The position numbers and the translations under genes were made by a program. The notes beneath the pieces were generated by a model. The model was not told the origin of the DNA. It saw only the letters and a list, made by a program, of their open reading frames with translations, and did no database searches. Source: Pseudomonadota bacterium (lineage in GTDB: Bacteria > Pseudomonadota > Gammaproteobacteria > Burkholderiales > Rhodocyclaceae). Taken from it: a DNA stretch of 40,797 nt. The stretch covers positions 1 through 40,797 of the forward strand of contig JAGTRX010000009.1 of assembly GCA_018262285.1 (NCBI GenBank), given 5' to 3'. This document shows positions 25,704-37,900 of this stretch, in pieces; position 1 is the stretch's first letter, and the number at the start of each line of letters is the position of its first letter.

Positions 25704-28028
25704 TTACGCGCGCTCCACAGTAATGCTGCCGGACAGCCGGCCTAATCCGGCCGTCGCCAGATGCGCGCCGGCCACCTGCACGCAGCTTGGCGGTACGCTG
25801 TCATCGGCGACCACCAGCAGTTCGGCGCTGCCCTGCCCTTGCCTGACCCGTACTTTATCGCCCGCCGTCAATCCAAGGTTTTTCAGGGTTTCCGCCGCCA
25901 TGCGCGCCACCGGCGTTGCCGCCGCTTCGCTCTTCTGCAGCGATGAGGCGCGGCGCACCAGCGGGTCGGCAAAATAAGCGGGGATATCGGCGATGCGCTC
26001 GATGCCCTGAACGGCCACCGGCAAAACGACTTCCTTGGTTTGCATACCATTATCGAGGCCAGCCGCAAACGCTGCACCCGACCCCAGCACTTCGTCGCGC
26101 ACCGCCTCGCTGCTCTCGTATTCAAAACCCTCCAAGCCCAACAGATTGCCGAGCACGCGCAGCACCTTCCAGCCTGGCCGCGCTTCGCCCGCCGCCTTGA
26201 CCACGGCCTGGAAGCTCTGCACACGGCCTTCGCAATTGACAAACGTGCCGGATGTTTCGGTGAATGGCGCCAGCGGCAGCAACACATCGGCGTAATCCAG
26301 CGCCGCAGCCGACTTGAAAGCGGACAGGACGATAACCGTCTTGGCCTGCTTCAACGCCGCCATGGCGCTGACGCCATCAGCGCAGTCAAGCTCGGGTTCG
26401 ACGCCAAGCAAGACACAAGCCTGCATCGGCCGCTCGAACATGCGGCCGCCCTGCTCCGGCACGGCTTTGACCAGATAGCCGCCGACACTGTTGGCCGCCT
26501 CACCAATGAAACCGAGGCTGGCACCAGTCAACTCAGCCAGTTGTGCCGCCAGCGCGTGCAACGCACCGGCAAACGGCGATTGAGACGCCACATTGCCGAG
26601 GAGCACCGCTTTTTTCTCACCGACGAGCAAGGCCGCCGCCATGCGCCGCGTTTCAGCACAGGGCACGATGTCCCTGAGCGCTTCCGGCACCGAGGCGCCC
26701 TTCTCTTCTGCGGCGGCCTTGAGCACGGCAGCAAGTTTCGCCGCCAGTTGTGACGGCGCGACGGCCACAGAAGTATCGAGGCGAATGAAGGGGGCTTCGC
26801 CACCCACCGACAACAGGCTGACCTTGGTCTTGCCCTTGGCCGCCTGCCGCAGGCGTTGCGCCAACAGCGGCGATTCCTGGCGCAGGAACGAACCGACCAC
26901 CAGCACAGCATCGAGATCGGCGATTTCGTTCAAACGCAAACCCAGCCAGGGTGCGCCCAAACGCTGACCATCTGTCGAAAAATCACATTGACGCAACCGG
27001 CAATCAATATGGTCACTACCCAGGCCGCGCATCAGTTTGGCCAGCAAAGCCAGTTCTTCCAGCGTCGAATGCGGCGAGGTCAGCGCTGCCAGAGCATCGG
27101 AACCGCTTTCAGCTGCAATATCCTTAAGTCCGTGCGCGACATAATCGAGCGCCACGTTCCAGGTCACTTCCTGCCACTCACCGCCCTGCTTGAGCATCGG
27201 CTTTAACAGGCGCTCGGTCGAATTGAGCGCCTCATAGGAGAAGCGATCCTTGTCGGAGAGCCAACATTCATTGACTTCTTCATTCTCGAAAGGCAGCACG
27301 CGCATGACTTTGTCTTGCTTGACCTGCACCAACAGACTGGCACCCAACGCATCATGCGGGCTGACCGAGCGTCGCCCCTGCAATTCCCAGCCGCGCGCCG
27401 AGTATCGGAAAGGCCGGGAAGTCAGGGCGCCGACCGGGCAAAGGTCGATCATGTTGCCGGAGAGTTCGGATTCGACCGAGCGGCCAAGGAAGGTCTCGAT
27501 CTCGGCATGCGAATTGCGTCCGGCCATGCCCAGCTCCATGATGCCGGCGATTTCCTGACCGAAGCGGACGCAGCGCGTGCAATGGATGCAGCGGCTCATC
27601 TCTACCATGGCGACCAACGGGCCGGCGTCCTTCTTGAAGACAACGCGCTTTTCCTCGCAGTAACGACTCCTGCCAGCGCCGTAGCCAACCGCCAGATCCT
27701 GCAACTGGCACTCTCCACCCTGATCGCAAATCGGGCAATCGAGTGGATGATTGGCGAGCAGGAATTCCATGACGCCTTTTTGCGCCTCAACCGCCAGCGG
27801 CGAATGGGTGAACACCTTCATCCCGGCCGTGACCGGCGTCGCACAGGCCGGCACCGGCTTGGGCGAATTTTCGACTTCGACCAGACACATGCGGCAACTG
27901 GCGGCAATCGACAATTTCTTGTGATAGCAGAAATGCGGGATGTAAACGCCCAACTGGCGGGCGGCGTCGATCACCAGGCAGCCCTCGGGGACTGCCGCCT
28001 TTTTGCCGTCGATTTCAATCTCTAGCAT
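25704..28028 (-). CDS. nuoG: NADH-quinone oxidoreductase subunit G
   Basis: The largest peripheral-arm subunit, 774 residues. The N-terminal ferredoxin-like domain has Cys motifs [17 protein letters not shown] and a later Cys for [2Fe-2S]. [14 protein letters not shown] and [16 protein letters not shown] hold [4Fe-4S] clusters. A molybdopterin-oxidoreductase-like domain follows, from about residue 215 (YSARGWEL), and lacks a cofactor role. The frame is open to 28064; the ATG at 28028 giving [10 protein letters not shown] matches the family and overlaps the nuoF end by 7 bases. Confidence 0.96.
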   Translation of the reverse strand: MLEIEIDGKKAAVPEGCLVIDAARQLGVYIPHFCYHKKLSIAASCRMCLVEVENSPKPVPACATPVTAGMKVFTHSPLAVEAQKGVMEFLLANHPLDCPICDQGGECQLQDLAVGYGAGRSRYCEEKRVVFKKDAGPLVAMVEMSRCIHCTRCVRFGQEIAGIMELGMAGRNSHAEIETFLGRSVESELSGNMIDLCPVGALTSRPFRYSARGWELQGRRSVSPHDALGASLLVQVKQDKVMRVLPFENEEVNECWLSDKDRFSYEALNSTERLLKPMLKQGGEWQEVTWNVALDYVAHGLKDIAAESGSDALAALTSPHSTLEELALLAKLMRGLGSDHIDCRLRQCDFSTDGQRLGAPWLGLRLNEIADLDAVLVVGSFLRQESPLLAQRLRQAAKGKTKVSLLSVGGEAPFIRLDTSVAVAPSQLAAKLAAVLKAAAEEKGASVPEALRDIVPCAETRRMAAALLVGEKKAVLLGNVASQSPFAGALHALAAQLAELTGASLGFIGEAANSVGGYLVKAVPEQGGRMFERPMQACVLLGVEPELDCADGVSAMAALKQAKTVIVLSAFKSAAALDYADVLLPLAPFTETSGTFVNCEGRVQSFQAVVKAAGEARPGWKVLRVLGNLLGLEGFEYESSEAVRDEVLGSGAAFAAGLDNGMQTKEVVLPVAVQGIERIADIPAYFADPLVRRASSLQKSEAAATPVARMAAETLKNLGLTAGDKVRVRQGQGSAELLVVADDSVPPSCVQVAGAHLATAGLGRLSGSITVERA

Positions 28029-29365
28029 GACGCTGACCCCGTGTGAAAAGTGCTGCCAGCCCATTGCACATCCTTGGGCACCAGACAGGTCTTGTGTTCG
28101 ATGTGGTATTCGAATTCATGGCGGAAATGCTTGAGGAAACTCTGCACCGGCAATGAGGCCGCTTCACCGAAAGCGCAAATGGTGCGGCCGGCGATGTTGC
28201 GGGTGAGTTTTTCCAGCAAATCGAGATCGCCCGCCCGGCCAGCGCCGTTTTCAATGCGGTGAATGATCTTGTACAGCCAGTCCGTGCCCTCGCGGCAGGG
28301 TGTGCATTGGCCGCAGGATTCTTCATGGAAGAACCAGGCCAGTCGCTCCAGCGCCGCCACCATGCAGACGCTCTCATCCATGACGATGATGGCACCGGAA
28401 CCGAGCATCGAACCGGCCTCAGCCAGCCCCTCATAATCGAGCCTTGTTGCCAGCATGACTTCACCCGGCAACACCGGCGTCGACACGCCACCGGGAATGA
28501 CCGCCTTGATCTTGCGCCCGCCGCGCACGCCGCCGGCCAGCGCCAGCAGTTCGGCAAAGGGCGTACCGAGCGGCACTTCGTAATTGCCCGGCCGCTCGAC
28601 ATGGCCAGAAATGGAAAAGAGCTTGGTACCACCGCTGGCCGAGTCGTTCAATTTGAAGAAAGCCTCGCCGCCCATCTTGAGCAGGAAGGGAATCGCCGCC
28701 AGCGTTTCGGTATTGTTGATCGTCGTCGGCCGGCCATAGAGCCCCTTGACGGCCGGGAAAGGCGGCTTGAAGCGCGGCTGCCCCTTCTTGCCTTCAATGG
28801 ATTCGAGCAGCGCCGTTTCCTCGCCGCAGACATAAGCGCCGTAACCGTGGTGAGCATGGATTTCGATACAGAAATCGCTGCCCAGAATGTTCTGGCCGAT
28901 GAAACCAGCGGCACGCGCCTCGGCCAGCGCCTCTTCAAAGCGCTGATAGAGTTCAAAAATCTCGCCGTGAATGTAGTTGACGCCGCGATTGGCACCGATG
29001 GCGTAGGCAGCAATCGCCATACCTTCAATGACGGCATGCGGATTGCAAGCCAGCAGATCACGATCCTTGAAGGTGCCCGGCTCGCCTTCATCCGAATTGC
29101 AGATGATGTAGCGCTCGCCGCTGCTGAAATCCCGATCCTTGGGCATGAACGACCATTTGTTGCCAGCCGGAAAGCCAGCGCCACCACGCCCACGCAAGCA
29201 GGCTTTCTTGACTTCTTCGATGATCTGCTGCGGCGCAGTGCGCTCATTGATCACCTTCTTCAGCATCTCGTAGCCGCCACGGGCGACGTAGTCCTGCAGA
29301 TGCCAGGACTTGTCACCGTCGAGACCCGCCGTCAACACGGGACGAATGCTGCCGAGGATGGCCAT
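28022..29365 (-). CDS. nuoF: NADH-quinone oxidoreductase subunit F
   Basis: The NADH-oxidising flavoprotein subunit of complex I, 447 residues. It has the NADH/FMN loop [17 protein letters not shown], the FMN region [14 protein letters not shown] and the cluster motif [12 protein letters not shown], with a fourth Cys nearer the C terminus. The ATG at 29365 shares a base with the nuoE stop (TAATG). GGAGGAG lies about 9 bases before it, so it is preferred to the GTG at 29374. Confidence 0.96.
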   Translation of the reverse strand: MAILGSIRPVLTAGLDGDKSWHLQDYVARGGYEMLKKVINERTAPQQIIEEVKKACLRGRGGAGFPAGNKWSFMPKDRDFSSGERYIICNSDEGEPGTFKDRDLLACNPHAVIEGMAIAAYAIGANRGVNYIHGEIFELYQRFEEALAEARAAGFIGQNILGSDFCIEIHAHHGYGAYVCGEETALLESIEGKKGQPRFKPPFPAVKGLYGRPTTINNTETLAAIPFLLKMGGEAFFKLNDSASGGTKLFSISGHVERPGNYEVPLGTPFAELLALAGGVRGGRKIKAVIPGGVSTPVLPGEVMLATRLDYEGLAEAGSMLGSGAIIVMDESVCMVAALERLAWFFHEESCGQCTPCREGTDWLYKIIHRIENGAGRAGDLDLLEKLTRNIAGRTICAFGEAASLPVQSFLKHFRHEFEYHIEHKTCLVPKDVQWAGSTFHTGSASC

Positions 29366-29838
29366 TATTTGCACTCCTCCAGCAGTTGATCAATTTTTTC
29401 CGGGTTCATGCGGCAGCACATGTGATGATTATTGACCAGCAGCACCGGCGCATCGCCGCAGGCACCCATGCATTCCGCCTCTTTCAGCGTGAATTTGCCG
29501 TCCGCCGTCGTTTCGCCGAAGCCGATGCCCAACTTGCTCTTGAGATATTCGGCGGCATGGCGGGCGCCAGACAGGCTGCATGACAGGTTGGTGCACACCG
29601 TCAGCTTGTAGCGACCAACCGGCTTCAATTCAAACATGCTGTAGAAGGTCGCCACTTCCCAGGCCGCCACTGGCGGCATGTCCAGATAATTGGCGACGAA
29701 TTCGATGGTTTCCGGCGCCAGCCAGCCCAACTCCTCCTGGGCGATGGCCAGACAGGCGACCACCGCCGACTGGCGCTGATCGGCCGGAAATTTGGCGATT
29801 TCGCGCTCAAACTTTTCGCGGGATTCTTTCGACAACAT
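29365..29838 (-). CDS. nuoE: NADH-quinone oxidoreductase subunit E
   Basis: A thioredoxin-fold subunit of complex I, 157 residues. The [2Fe-2S] ligands are in VCTNLSC and [24 protein letters not shown] is a conserved helix of the family. Its ATG overlaps the nuoD stop by one base (TGATG). Confidence 0.96.
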   Translation of the reverse strand: MLSKESREKFEREIAKFPADQRQSAVVACLAIAQEELGWLAPETIEFVANYLDMPPVAAWEVATFYSMFELKPVGRYKLTVCTNLSCSLSGARHAAEYLKSKLGIGFGETTADGKFTLKEAECMGACGDAPVLLVNNHHMCCRMNPEKIDQLLEECK

Positions 29839-31091
29839 CAGCGGTCTATCTCGCCAAAAACGATGTCCAAGCTACCAATAATCGCCACGACATCGGAAAT
29901 CATGTGTCCTTGCGCCATTTCGCGCAAGCCCGCCAAATGGGCAAAACCGGGGGAACGAATCTTCATGCGATACGGCTTGTTGGCACCATCGGAGACCAGA
30001 TAGATGCCGAATTCGCCCTTGGGATTCTCGGTGGCGGCATAAACTTCGCCGGCCGGCACATGCATGCCCTCGCTAAAGAGCTTGAAGTGATGGATCAGCT
30101 CTTCCATGTTCTGATGCATGCCGTCGCGCTTGGGCGGTGCCACCTTGGCATTGTCGGTGATGACCGGCCCGGGATTCTGGCGCAACCAGGCTACACACTG
30201 GCGAATGATGCGGTTCGATTGCAGCATTTCCTCCATGCGCACCAGATAACGGTCATAGCAGTCGCCAGTAACACCCACCGGCACATCGAAATCGACCTTG
30301 TCGTAAGCGGCATAAGGCTGCTTCTTGCGCAAATCCCAAGCCACGCCTGAGCCACGCAACATCGGCCCGGTAAAACCGAGTTGCTTGGCGCGCTCGGGCG
30401 AAACCACACCAACATTGACAACGCGTTGTTTCCAGATGCGGTTGTCGGTCAGCAGGGTGTGATAGTCGGCATGGCGCGATGGAAAACGCTCAGTGAAATC
30501 CTCAAGAAAATCGAGCAGATTGCCTTGGCGATTACGATTGAACTCCTCAACCCGCTTGGCGTTCTTCCAGCGCGAAGTCTCGTATTGCGGCATGCAATCG
30601 GGCAGATCGCGATAGACGCCGCCCGGCCGGTAATAGGCCGCGTGCATGCGGGCGCCAGAAATCGCCTCGTAAACATCGAGCAAATCTTCGCGCTCACGGA
30701 AGGTATAGAGCGTCACTGTCATACCGCCAAGGTCAATGGCGTGCGTCCCCAGCCACAAGAGATGGCTCAGGATGCGCGTCACTTCGTCCATCATGGTGCG
30801 GATATATTGGGCGCGCAGCGGCACCTCGATGCCCAGCAACTTCTCGACCGCCCGGCAGTAAGCGTGCTCGTTGCACAGCATCGACATGTAATCGAGACGA
30901 TCCATATACGGCAGGTTCTGCAACCAGGTACGCTCTTCGGCCAGCTTTTCGGTGCCCCGATGCAACATGCCAATATGCGGGTCGGCGCGTTGCACGACCT
31001 CGCCATCAAGTTCGAGAATCAGGCGCAAGACACCATGCGTCGCCGGGTGCTGCGGACCGAAATTGATAGTGTAGTTATGGATTTCAGACAT
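29838..31091 (-). CDS. nuoD: NADH-quinone oxidoreductase subunit D
   Basis: The 49-kDa-type subunit of complex I that lines the quinone site. It has 417 residues. [14 protein letters not shown] carries the quinone-site His, and [41 protein letters not shown] and [11 protein letters not shown] are family landmarks. The ATG at 31091 (MSEIHNYT) has GGAG 9 bases upstream and overlaps nuoC by 8 bases; an ATG 15 bases earlier is less likely. nuoD is separate from nuoC, as in betaproteobacteria and unlike the E. coli fusion. Confidence 0.96.
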   Translation of the reverse strand: MSEIHNYTINFGPQHPATHGVLRLILELDGEVVQRADPHIGMLHRGTEKLAEERTWLQNLPYMDRLDYMSMLCNEHAYCRAVEKLLGIEVPLRAQYIRTMMDEVTRILSHLLWLGTHAIDLGGMTVTLYTFREREDLLDVYEAISGARMHAAYYRPGGVYRDLPDCMPQYETSRWKNAKRVEEFNRNRQGNLLDFLEDFTERFPSRHADYHTLLTDNRIWKQRVVNVGVVSPERAKQLGFTGPMLRGSGVAWDLRKKQPYAAYDKVDFDVPVGVTGDCYDRYLVRMEEMLQSNRIIRQCVAWLRQNPGPVITDNAKVAPPKRDGMHQNMEELIHHFKLFSEGMHVPAGEVYAATENPKGEFGIYLVSDGANKPYRMKIRSPGFAHLAGLREMAQGHMISDVVAIIGSLDIVFGEIDR

Positions 31092-31692
31092 CCGGCTGAT
31101 CTCCATAAGCCGCTTCGCGCACGACGCGCGGCACGTTGTTGCGCGGGATTATGCTGACTGGTTCATAAACCACTCTTGCCTGTTCCGGGTCATAACGCAT
31201 TTCGACATGACCGCAGACCGGGAAATCCTTGCGCAAGGGATGGCCGGAAAAATCGTAGTCGGTCAGAATGCGGCGCAAATCCTCATGGCCGACAAAAACT
31301 ATCCCCAACAAATCAAAGGCTTCGCGTTCATACCAGTCCGCGCTCGGCCAGATTTTGCAAAGCGAGGCAATGCGTGGCAAATCGTCGCAGTCTTCGATAA
31401 AGAGTTTTATCCGCAGTCGCGTATTTTGCACTGTCGACAGCAGATGTATCACCACGGCGAAGCGCCCATGCTGGCTGGCGCCACCGGCATGCTCAGCGTA
31501 ATCGACACCGCACAGATCGATCAGTTGGTCAAAGCCAAAATCAGGCTCATCACGCAGGAACTGCATCACTTCAAGATAATCGGCGGCAGCCAGTTGCAGC
31601 GTCAGTTCGCCCCGATCCAGCACCAGTGAACGCACCCTGCCCCCGAGGTTTTCCTCAAGGTTCTGGCGGAGGGTTTGCAGTTTGGCGGACAT
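31084..31692 (-). CDS. nuoC: NADH-quinone oxidoreductase subunit C
   Basis: The 30-kDa-type peripheral-arm subunit, 202 residues. [34 protein letters not shown] and [24 protein letters not shown] are the conserved blocks. It lies 2 bases after nuoB. The separate C and D genes indicate the non-enteric arrangement. Confidence 0.96.
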   Translation of the reverse strand: MSAKLQTLRQNLEENLGGRVRSLVLDRGELTLQLAAADYLEVMQFLRDEPDFGFDQLIDLCGVDYAEHAGGASQHGRFAVVIHLLSTVQNTRLRIKLFIEDCDDLPRIASLCKIWPSADWYEREAFDLLGIVFVGHEDLRRILTDYDFSGHPLRKDFPVCGHVEMRYDPEQARVVYEPVSIIPRNNVPRVVREAAYGDQPDV

Positions 31693-31694
31693 GA

Positions 31695-32171
31695 TCAGCG
31701 GGCAATCGTATTGGTGCGGCGAATCTTGTTGTGCAACTGGATAATGCCGTAGAGCAAGGCTTCCGCCGTCGGCGGGCAGCCGGGAATATAGATGTCGACC
31801 GGCACGATGCGGTCGCAGCCACGCACGACGGAATAGGAATTGTGATAATAGCCGCCGCCATTGGCGCAGGAGCCCATCGAAATAACCCAGCGCGGCTCGG
31901 CCATCTGGTCATAGACGCGGCGCAGCGCTGGCGCCATCTTGTTCGTCAGTGTGCCGGCAATGATCATCAAATCGGCCTGGCGCGGGCTGGGACGGAAAAA
32001 CATGCCAAATCGGTCGAGGTCGTAGCGCGACATACCGGTATGCATCATTTCAATGGCGCAGCAGGCCAGACCGAAGCTCACCGGCCATACCGAACCGCTA
32101 CGCGCATAATTGATCAACTTATCGGCAGAGGTAGTAATAAAACCTTCATGCAGGATGCCTTCAATGCTCAT
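31695..32171 (-). CDS. nuoB: NADH-quinone oxidoreductase subunit B
   Basis: The subunit that binds terminal cluster N2 next to quinone. It has 158 residues. The four Cys ligands are seen in [20 protein letters not shown] and [16 protein letters not shown]. The frame is open to 32210, but the ATG at 32171 gives the family start [14 protein letters not shown]. It follows nuoA by 4 bases. Confidence 0.96.
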   Translation of the reverse strand: MSIEGILHEGFITTSADKLINYARSGSVWPVSFGLACCAIEMMHTGMSRYDLDRFGMFFRPSPRQADLMIIAGTLTNKMAPALRRVYDQMAEPRWVISMGSCANGGGYYHNSYSVVRGCDRIVPVDIYIPGCPPTAEALLYGIIQLHNKIRRTNTIAR

Positions 32172-32175
32172 ACGC

Positions 32176-32547
32176 TTATTCCCAATCGAGAGCGCCACGC
32201 GCCCAGGCATAGAGATAGCCGACCACCAGAATCAGCAGGAATACCAGCATTTCGACGAATCCGAACCACTTGATCGGCTCGTAAGCGACGATATCGCGAA
32301 AAATGCTCGCCCAGGGGAAAAGGAAGGCAACTTCGAGGTCAAACAGGATAAAGAGGATGGCGACCAGGTAATAGCGCACATCGAATTTCATGCGCGCATC
32401 TTCAAACGCTTCGAAACCGCATTCGTAGGGTGAAATCTTATCGGGATCGGGACGGTGCGGCCCCAGCACGCGGCCGATTACCAAGGGCGCGACGCCAATG
32501 AAAATCCCTACGAGGAGGAAGATCAGGATCGGAAAATAGTTTTCCAT
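32176..32547 (-). CDS. nuoA: NADH-quinone oxidoreductase subunit A
   Basis: The first gene of the nuo operon, a three-helix membrane subunit of 123 residues. [21 protein letters not shown] (the loop near the quinone site), [17 protein letters not shown] and [16 protein letters not shown] are conserved. The operon promoter must lie in the roughly 500-base gap before cstA; no clear sigma-70 site was recognised there. Confidence 0.96.
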   Translation of the reverse strand: MENYFPILIFLLVGIFIGVAPLVIGRVLGPHRPDPDKISPYECGFEAFEDARMKFDVRYYLVAILFILFDLEVAFLFPWASIFRDIVAYEPIKWFGFVEMLVFLLILVVGYLYAWARGALDWE

Positions 32548-32590
32548 CTGCGGCCGTTTACAGTTGCTTCAACAGGGTCACCCCTGCGAT

Positions 32591-32606
32591 TGGTGCCGAC
32601 GGCGGG
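32591..32606 (-). other. tRNA-Leu 3'-end remnant
   Basis: Read on the minus strand, CCCGCCGTCGGCACCA matches the end of a tRNA-Leu T stem, acceptor stem, discriminator and CCA. It closely resembles the 3' end of the tRNA-Leu at 2614-2698, and the following AT matches too. No 5' half (GCCGACG...) is found nearby, so it is not a working tRNA. Confidence 0.55.
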
Positions 32607-32640
32607 AAGCAAAACGCCCCGTATTTCGCGGCAAACCAGA

Positions 32641-32663
32641 AAATTTGCGTAAAAATTGCGTAA
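32641..32663. repeat. Tandem near-repeat upstream of nuoA
   Basis: AAATTTGCGTAA is followed at once by AAATTGCGTAA. The pair lies about 95 bases upstream of the nuoA start and could be a regulator site or part of the promoter. Confidence 0.4.
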
Positions 32664-33045
32664 GAGTTTTTCAACCGATACGCGAACAAACACCAAGTAC
32701 AACGCTTCAAAACTGGTCTGATTGTATCATCACTGCAGCGCTTCCTGCCATTCGATCCTATTCGATCTGTTGTCCGATATCAGCCGCTCCAACTGGCGAT
32801 TACAGAACAAAATGCCAATGCAAAAATTGTCCTTCTCGCGCCATCAACCATCCGCGAAGACTTCGACCATCTGCTTGCAACTACGCAGATGCAGTTCACC
32901 CCGCCGCCAGAGTAAACTGTGCGGAGCTAGCAGTTGATTGACTTCGCTTTTCCTGTCATTCAAACACGATCATTTTTAATATTTCCCCCTGAATATGCCA
33001 TCCTGCGCATCGACCTTCTCTCCCACACATATAAGGCCGTAATCG

Positions 33046-34860
33046 ATGAATGCCCTGACCGTTGTCTTCGTCTCCCTGTGTATCTTTGCCCTGGCCTACC
33101 GCTATTACGGTCTCTTCATCGCCACGAAGGTGCTCAACCTGCGGGCCGACCGCGTGACGCCCGCTGTCGATATGGCCGATGGTGTCGATTACGTCAAGAC
33201 TAACAAGTTTGTCCTGTTCGGACATCACTTTGCCGCCATTGCTGCCGCCGGGCCTCTCCTTGGCCCTGTCCTGGCAGCCCAGTTCGGTTATCTCCCTGGG
33301 GCGCTGTGGATCATTATCGGAGCGGTCATGGGTGGCGCTGTTCATGACATGGTTATCCTATTCGCCTCGGTACGGCACCAAGGCAGAAGCATTGGCAAAA
33401 TCGCCGAACTGGAGATCGGCAAAAGCACTGGGGCGGTAGCGTCCATTGCCGTTCTGTTCATCCTTATCCTCACCCTGGCTGGGCTTTCCCTAGCCGTGGT
33501 CAACGCCATGTACAGCAGCCCCTGGGGAACGTTCACGGTCATCTCGACCATCCCCATTGCGCTCATCATGGGTGTGTATCTGCATGTCTTTCGAAAGGGC
33601 GATGTGCTCGGTGCCAGCATCATCGGCGTCGTTCTTCTGATTATTGCGGTTGCCGCCGGCCCTTATGTGGTGGCCAACCCCGTTCTGTCCTCCTTCTTCA
33701 ATCTGAGCAAGAAAGAAATCTCTGTTTTCATCCCCATTTACGGATTCGTGGCTTCCGTACTGCCGGTATGGCTGCTCCTTTGCCCGCGGGACTATTTGTC
33801 CACCTATCTCAAGATCGGCACCGTCATTATGCTGACGCTCGGCATCTTCTGGGTTCATCCGCCTTACCTGATGCCAGCGCTGACGGAGTACATCAAGGGC
33901 GGTGGCCCGATCATTCCCGGTTCGGTATTCCCCTTTATTTTTATCACCATCGCCTGCGGTGCCGTTTCCGGTTTTCATGCCATTATCGGCACCGGAACAA
34001 CGCCAAAGATGATCGGTAACGAGAAGGACATCCTCTTTGTCGGCTACGGCGCCATGCTGGTTGAGGGCTTTGTTGCCATCATGGCCCTGACCGCCGCTTG
34101 TGTTCTTGTTCCGGCCGATTATTTCGCCATCAATGCCGATCCGGCGACCTTCCAGAAGCTGGGCCTGACGACAGTCAACCTGGATGCCCTGTCAGTTGGC
34201 GTCGGCGAAACACTGCAAAACCGACCTGGCGGCGGGGTGTCCCTGGCCGTGGGCATGGCCTATATCTTCTCCTCTGTGCCGTTCATGAAGCACCTGATGG
34301 CCTACTGGTATCACTTCGCCATCATGTTTGAAGCGGTATTCATCCTGACGGCCATCGACACCGGAACGCGCATCGGCCGCTTTTTCCTGCAGGAACTCAT
34401 CGGCAAGGCGGTGCCGAAATTCCTCGAAACCCGCTGGTGGCCGGGGATTATCATCACCAGCCTGATCTTTACCTTTTCCTGGGGCTATCTGGTCTATACG
34501 GGCGATATCTCGACGATCTGGCCGCTGTTCGGCATGAGCAACCAGCTTCTGGCGGCAAGCGCCCTGATTATCGGGACGTCGATGATCATCCGCATGAACA
34601 AGGCGCGCTACGCCTGGATCACGGCCGTTCCCGGCCTGTTCATGGCCTTCGTCAGCCTGATCGCAGGCTACTACAACATCGTGGATAATTTCCTGCCCAA
34701 GGGGAAATATCTCCTCGTTGTCCTTTCCATCACGATCATGTTCCTGATGAGCATCGTCTTGGTCAGCGCCGCCCGGAGGTGGATGGAACTCTTAAAGATC
34801 GAAACAACCGTCGAGGACAAGTTCGGTGATCAGGTTCTCGCCACGGCTGAGGAGGCCTGA
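33046..34860 (+). CDS. cstA: CstA-family carbon starvation protein / peptide-pyruvate transporter
   Basis: An inner-membrane transporter of 604 residues with about 16 hydrophobic helices. Members take up peptides or pyruvate when carbon is short. Diagnostic segments are YRYYGLFIATKVL, DGVDYVKTNKFVLFGHHFAAIAAAGPLLGP, GAVHDMVILFASVRHQGRSIG, PRDYLSTYLKIGT, SGFHAIIGTGTTPKMI and WPLFGMSNQLLAA. It is shorter than enteric CstA (about 700) and resembles the compact form. AAGG lies about 10 bases before the ATG. The gene stands alone on the plus strand, followed after 113 bases by the NRPS-like gene. Peptide and pyruvate substrates cannot be told apart by eye. Confidence 0.92.
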   Translation: MNALTVVFVSLCIFALAYRYYGLFIATKVLNLRADRVTPAVDMADGVDYVKTNKFVLFGHHFAAIAAAGPLLGPVLAAQFGYLPGALWIIIGAVMGGAVHDMVILFASVRHQGRSIGKIAELEIGKSTGAVASIAVLFILILTLAGLSLAVVNAMYSSPWGTFTVISTIPIALIMGVYLHVFRKGDVLGASIIGVVLLIIAVAAGPYVVANPVLSSFFNLSKKEISVFIPIYGFVASVLPVWLLLCPRDYLSTYLKIGTVIMLTLGIFWVHPPYLMPALTEYIKGGGPIIPGSVFPFIFITIACGAVSGFHAIIGTGTTPKMIGNEKDILFVGYGAMLVEGFVAIMALTAACVLVPADYFAINADPATFQKLGLTTVNLDALSVGVGETLQNRPGGGVSLAVGMAYIFSSVPFMKHLMAYWYHFAIMFEAVFILTAIDTGTRIGRFFLQELIGKAVPKFLETRWWPGIIITSLIFTFSWGYLVYTGDISTIWPLFGMSNQLLAASALIIGTSMIIRMNKARYAWITAVPGLFMAFVSLIAGYYNIVDNFLPKGKYLLVVLSITIMFLMSIVLVSAARRWMELLKIETTVEDKFGDQVLATAEEA

Positions 34861-34973
34861 CCATCGATCGCCTCGGACTTGAGAGCCGCACCATTGCCCT
34901 CTTCCACTGCACAGCCGACATTCTTATACAATCACCAACTGCCCCATTTCACGCCGCAACTGGATAATCGCTG

Positions 34974-37900
34974 ATGAGAATTGCCGACTTCATTTTTGAT
35001 GAACCCTCATCGCCCATTGCCGCCGAAAGCCATCCCTCCCTGACTGCCCCCGCTTCTCCCGACATCGTTTCACGCCTGGCTGAAATCGTCGCTGCGCATA
35101 GCACACAGAATGCCGTGCTCGATGAAGAAGGCGGCCTGAGCTATGCCGAACTCGATGCCCTCTCCAACCGCATTGCACGGGTCTTGCTGAGGCAGCAACT
35201 CAGGCCGGAAACGCTGGTTGGCGTCATGATCGGGCGGCATCGCCAGTTTATCGCGGCGCTGTTCGGAGTGCTCAAAGCTGGTTGTGTCTATGTTCCCATC
35301 GACCCGACCCTGCCGCTGGAACGCCGCCGTTTGCTACTGACCCTGTCAGGCGCCGAAGCGATCATTGCGGCGGCCGAAAATGCCGGTGATCTGCAACAAC
35401 TGGAATGGCTGTGCCCCAACCTAAAGCTGGGTCTGACGCTCGATAGCGACAACGTCAATGCCCTGATCGAAGCGCCGGGCGAAACGATGTCGGCCGAACT
35501 CTGGGATCATCTCGCCGGCGAAGCCGCCGACGATATCGCCGCCGGGGGCTGGAAAAGTGCCTTTACAGGGCTGCCGATCAGCGAAGCGGCGATGGCCGCA
35601 TTTGGCGCCAATGCCCGCAACAAGATCGCCCCACTGATCCAGCCGGGGGCGCGTGTTCTTGAAATCGGCTGCGCTTCCGGTTTTACCATGCGCCATATTG
35701 CGCCGTTGGCTGCCTCCTACCTCGCCTCCGACCTCACCCGCTTCAACGCCGAGCGGGTCGAAACGGTGGCGCGCACACTCGGTTTGCCGCAGGTCACCGG
35801 ACGCCATTTGGCGGCGCACGACATCGACGTGCTGCCGGCCGGCAGCTTCGACCTCATCGTCATGAACAGCGTGATCGAGAGTTTCCCAGGCTATGGCTAC
35901 CTGCGCTCGGTACTTGACAAGGCGGCGACATTGCTCGCTCCCGGCGGCATGCTCTTCCTTGGCAGCCTGTGGAATCTGGAGCGGCGCGACGACTATCTCG
36001 CCGACCTTGCCGCTTTTGCCCGCGCCCATGCCGGCGAAGGCTATTCCACCCGCAGCGATATGACCGGCAGCTTTTTCGTTCCCGTCGATTTTTTCCGCGA
36101 CTGGGCGGCAAAGCGTGCTGATCGTCCTTCGCTCATTGCCTCTGCCATCGAAGCGCCAGGGTTTGACCCGGCACCCTACGGCTTTGATCTGGTCATTCGT
36201 TTTGATGGCAGAGGAGAAGGTGGCGATTCGAAATGCGCACCGATCAATCTGGATCGCCGCGCCATCGACGCCGAATCAGCGGAACCGCCCGCCATCGCCA
36301 TCACCCCGAATCAGGCCGCCTATGTCATCTTTACCAGCGGATCAAGCGGCAACCCCAAGGGCGTGCTGGTCGAACACGCTGCGGTCATCAACCTGATTCA
36401 CGCCATCCAGGCCGATATTTACGCACCGCTGGTCGCCAGCAAAGACCTGCCGCCCGCGCTGGACATCAGTTGCTGTTTTTCCTTCGCTTTCGACGGCTCG
36501 ATTCATCACATTTTCACCCCCTTGCTCAATGGCCACACCCTGCACCTGCCCGGCGATGAAACGCGACAAGACCCCCGGCGACTTCACGAATTCATTGAAT
36601 CGCACCACCTGAATGTCGTTGATTCCACCCCCAGTCTCTTTGCCCTGCTGGTGGATTTCTGGCAGGAAAGTCAGGCCGAGAGTTCGGCCAAGTGTTTCAT
36701 CCTTGGCGGCGAAGCCCTGAGCGCAACGCTGATGGAACGTTTTTACACCCTGCCCGGACATCGCGACATTGAGGTGTGGAACGCCTATGGCCCGACCGAA
36801 GCCTGTGTCGCCGCCTGCCAGTACCGGATGACAGCAGCACGCTGGCAGGAATTTCTGCCGCCACCCATCGGCGCACCCCTGCCGGGCGTTGAACTTTTGG
36901 TCTGCGACGCCGCCGGACGGCCTCTGCCCATCGGCGTTCCCGGCGAAATCCGCATCGGCGGCGCCGGGCTGGCGCGTGAATACCTCAATGAACCCGAACT
37001 GACGGCGCGCCAGTTTGTTTTCGACGCCCAGGGCAAACGCTGGTACCGCACCGGCGACATCGGCCGCTGGCACCGTCCCAATCTGTTGCAGTTTATGGGG
37101 CGCGAAGACCGGCAGGTGAAGGTGCGCGGCTATCGCATCGAATTGCCGGAAATCGAAGCCGCGCTGATGGCTTCCCAACTCATCCGGCAGGCTGCGGTGG
37201 TTGTAGCCGACCCGCGCCAGGATGGCGACCGGATACTGGTGGCCTACATCGTGGCCCAGCCCGGTTTCGATGCCGGGCGCTGCCGGGCCGAACTCGATCT
37301 GCGCCTGCCGGCCTGGATGATGCCAGCGTGGATCGTGACGGTAGACGAACTCCCACTCACCCCCAACGGCAAACTTGACGAGCGCCGGCTGCCCTCCCCG
37401 AAGGCCATGGAAGCACTCGCTCCGCACCACCGCATGCCCCGGCCCTTCAGCCGCGACAGCGAACGCGCTCTGGCCGGGCTGTGGCAAAAAATCCTCGATA
37501 TTCCGGTGGAGGATGCTGACGACGACTTCTTCATGCTGGGCGGACATAGCATCCTCGCTGTGCGTCTTGTTTCCCTGATCGAATCGAATTTCGGCGTACA
37601 CCTGCCGTTGTCCGAACTTTTTAACGCTACCACCATCGCCCGTATGGCTGATCGTATTGAGGCCAAAAAGCTGGCCTCCGACTGGCATCCAGTGGTCGCT
37701 GTCCGTACTGAGGGGCAGCGCACCCCTCTGGTCTGTTTTCACCCGGTCGGCGGCAACGTCATCTGCTACAAGGGTCTCGCCGACGCCTTGGGAACGGATC
37801 GGCCCATTTACATGGTGCAATCTTCCGGCCTGGAAGAAGGCCAGACGTTGCAACCCTCGGTTGAAGCGATGGTGGCCAACTATCTGCGCGCCTTCAAGGG

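Larger units (their letters stand above)
32548..33045. promoter_or_regulatory. Divergent intergenic region between nuoA and cstA
   Basis: Roughly 500 bases with no gene. It should hold the promoters of the nuo operon (minus) and cstA (plus). Seen in it are a tRNA-Leu 3' fragment (32591-32606) and a tandem near-repeat (32641-32663). A poor sigma-70-like pair, TTGAAA with a weak -10, lies on the nuo side. The usual complete tRNA-Leu gene or secG upstream of nuoA is not seen. Confidence 0.5.
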
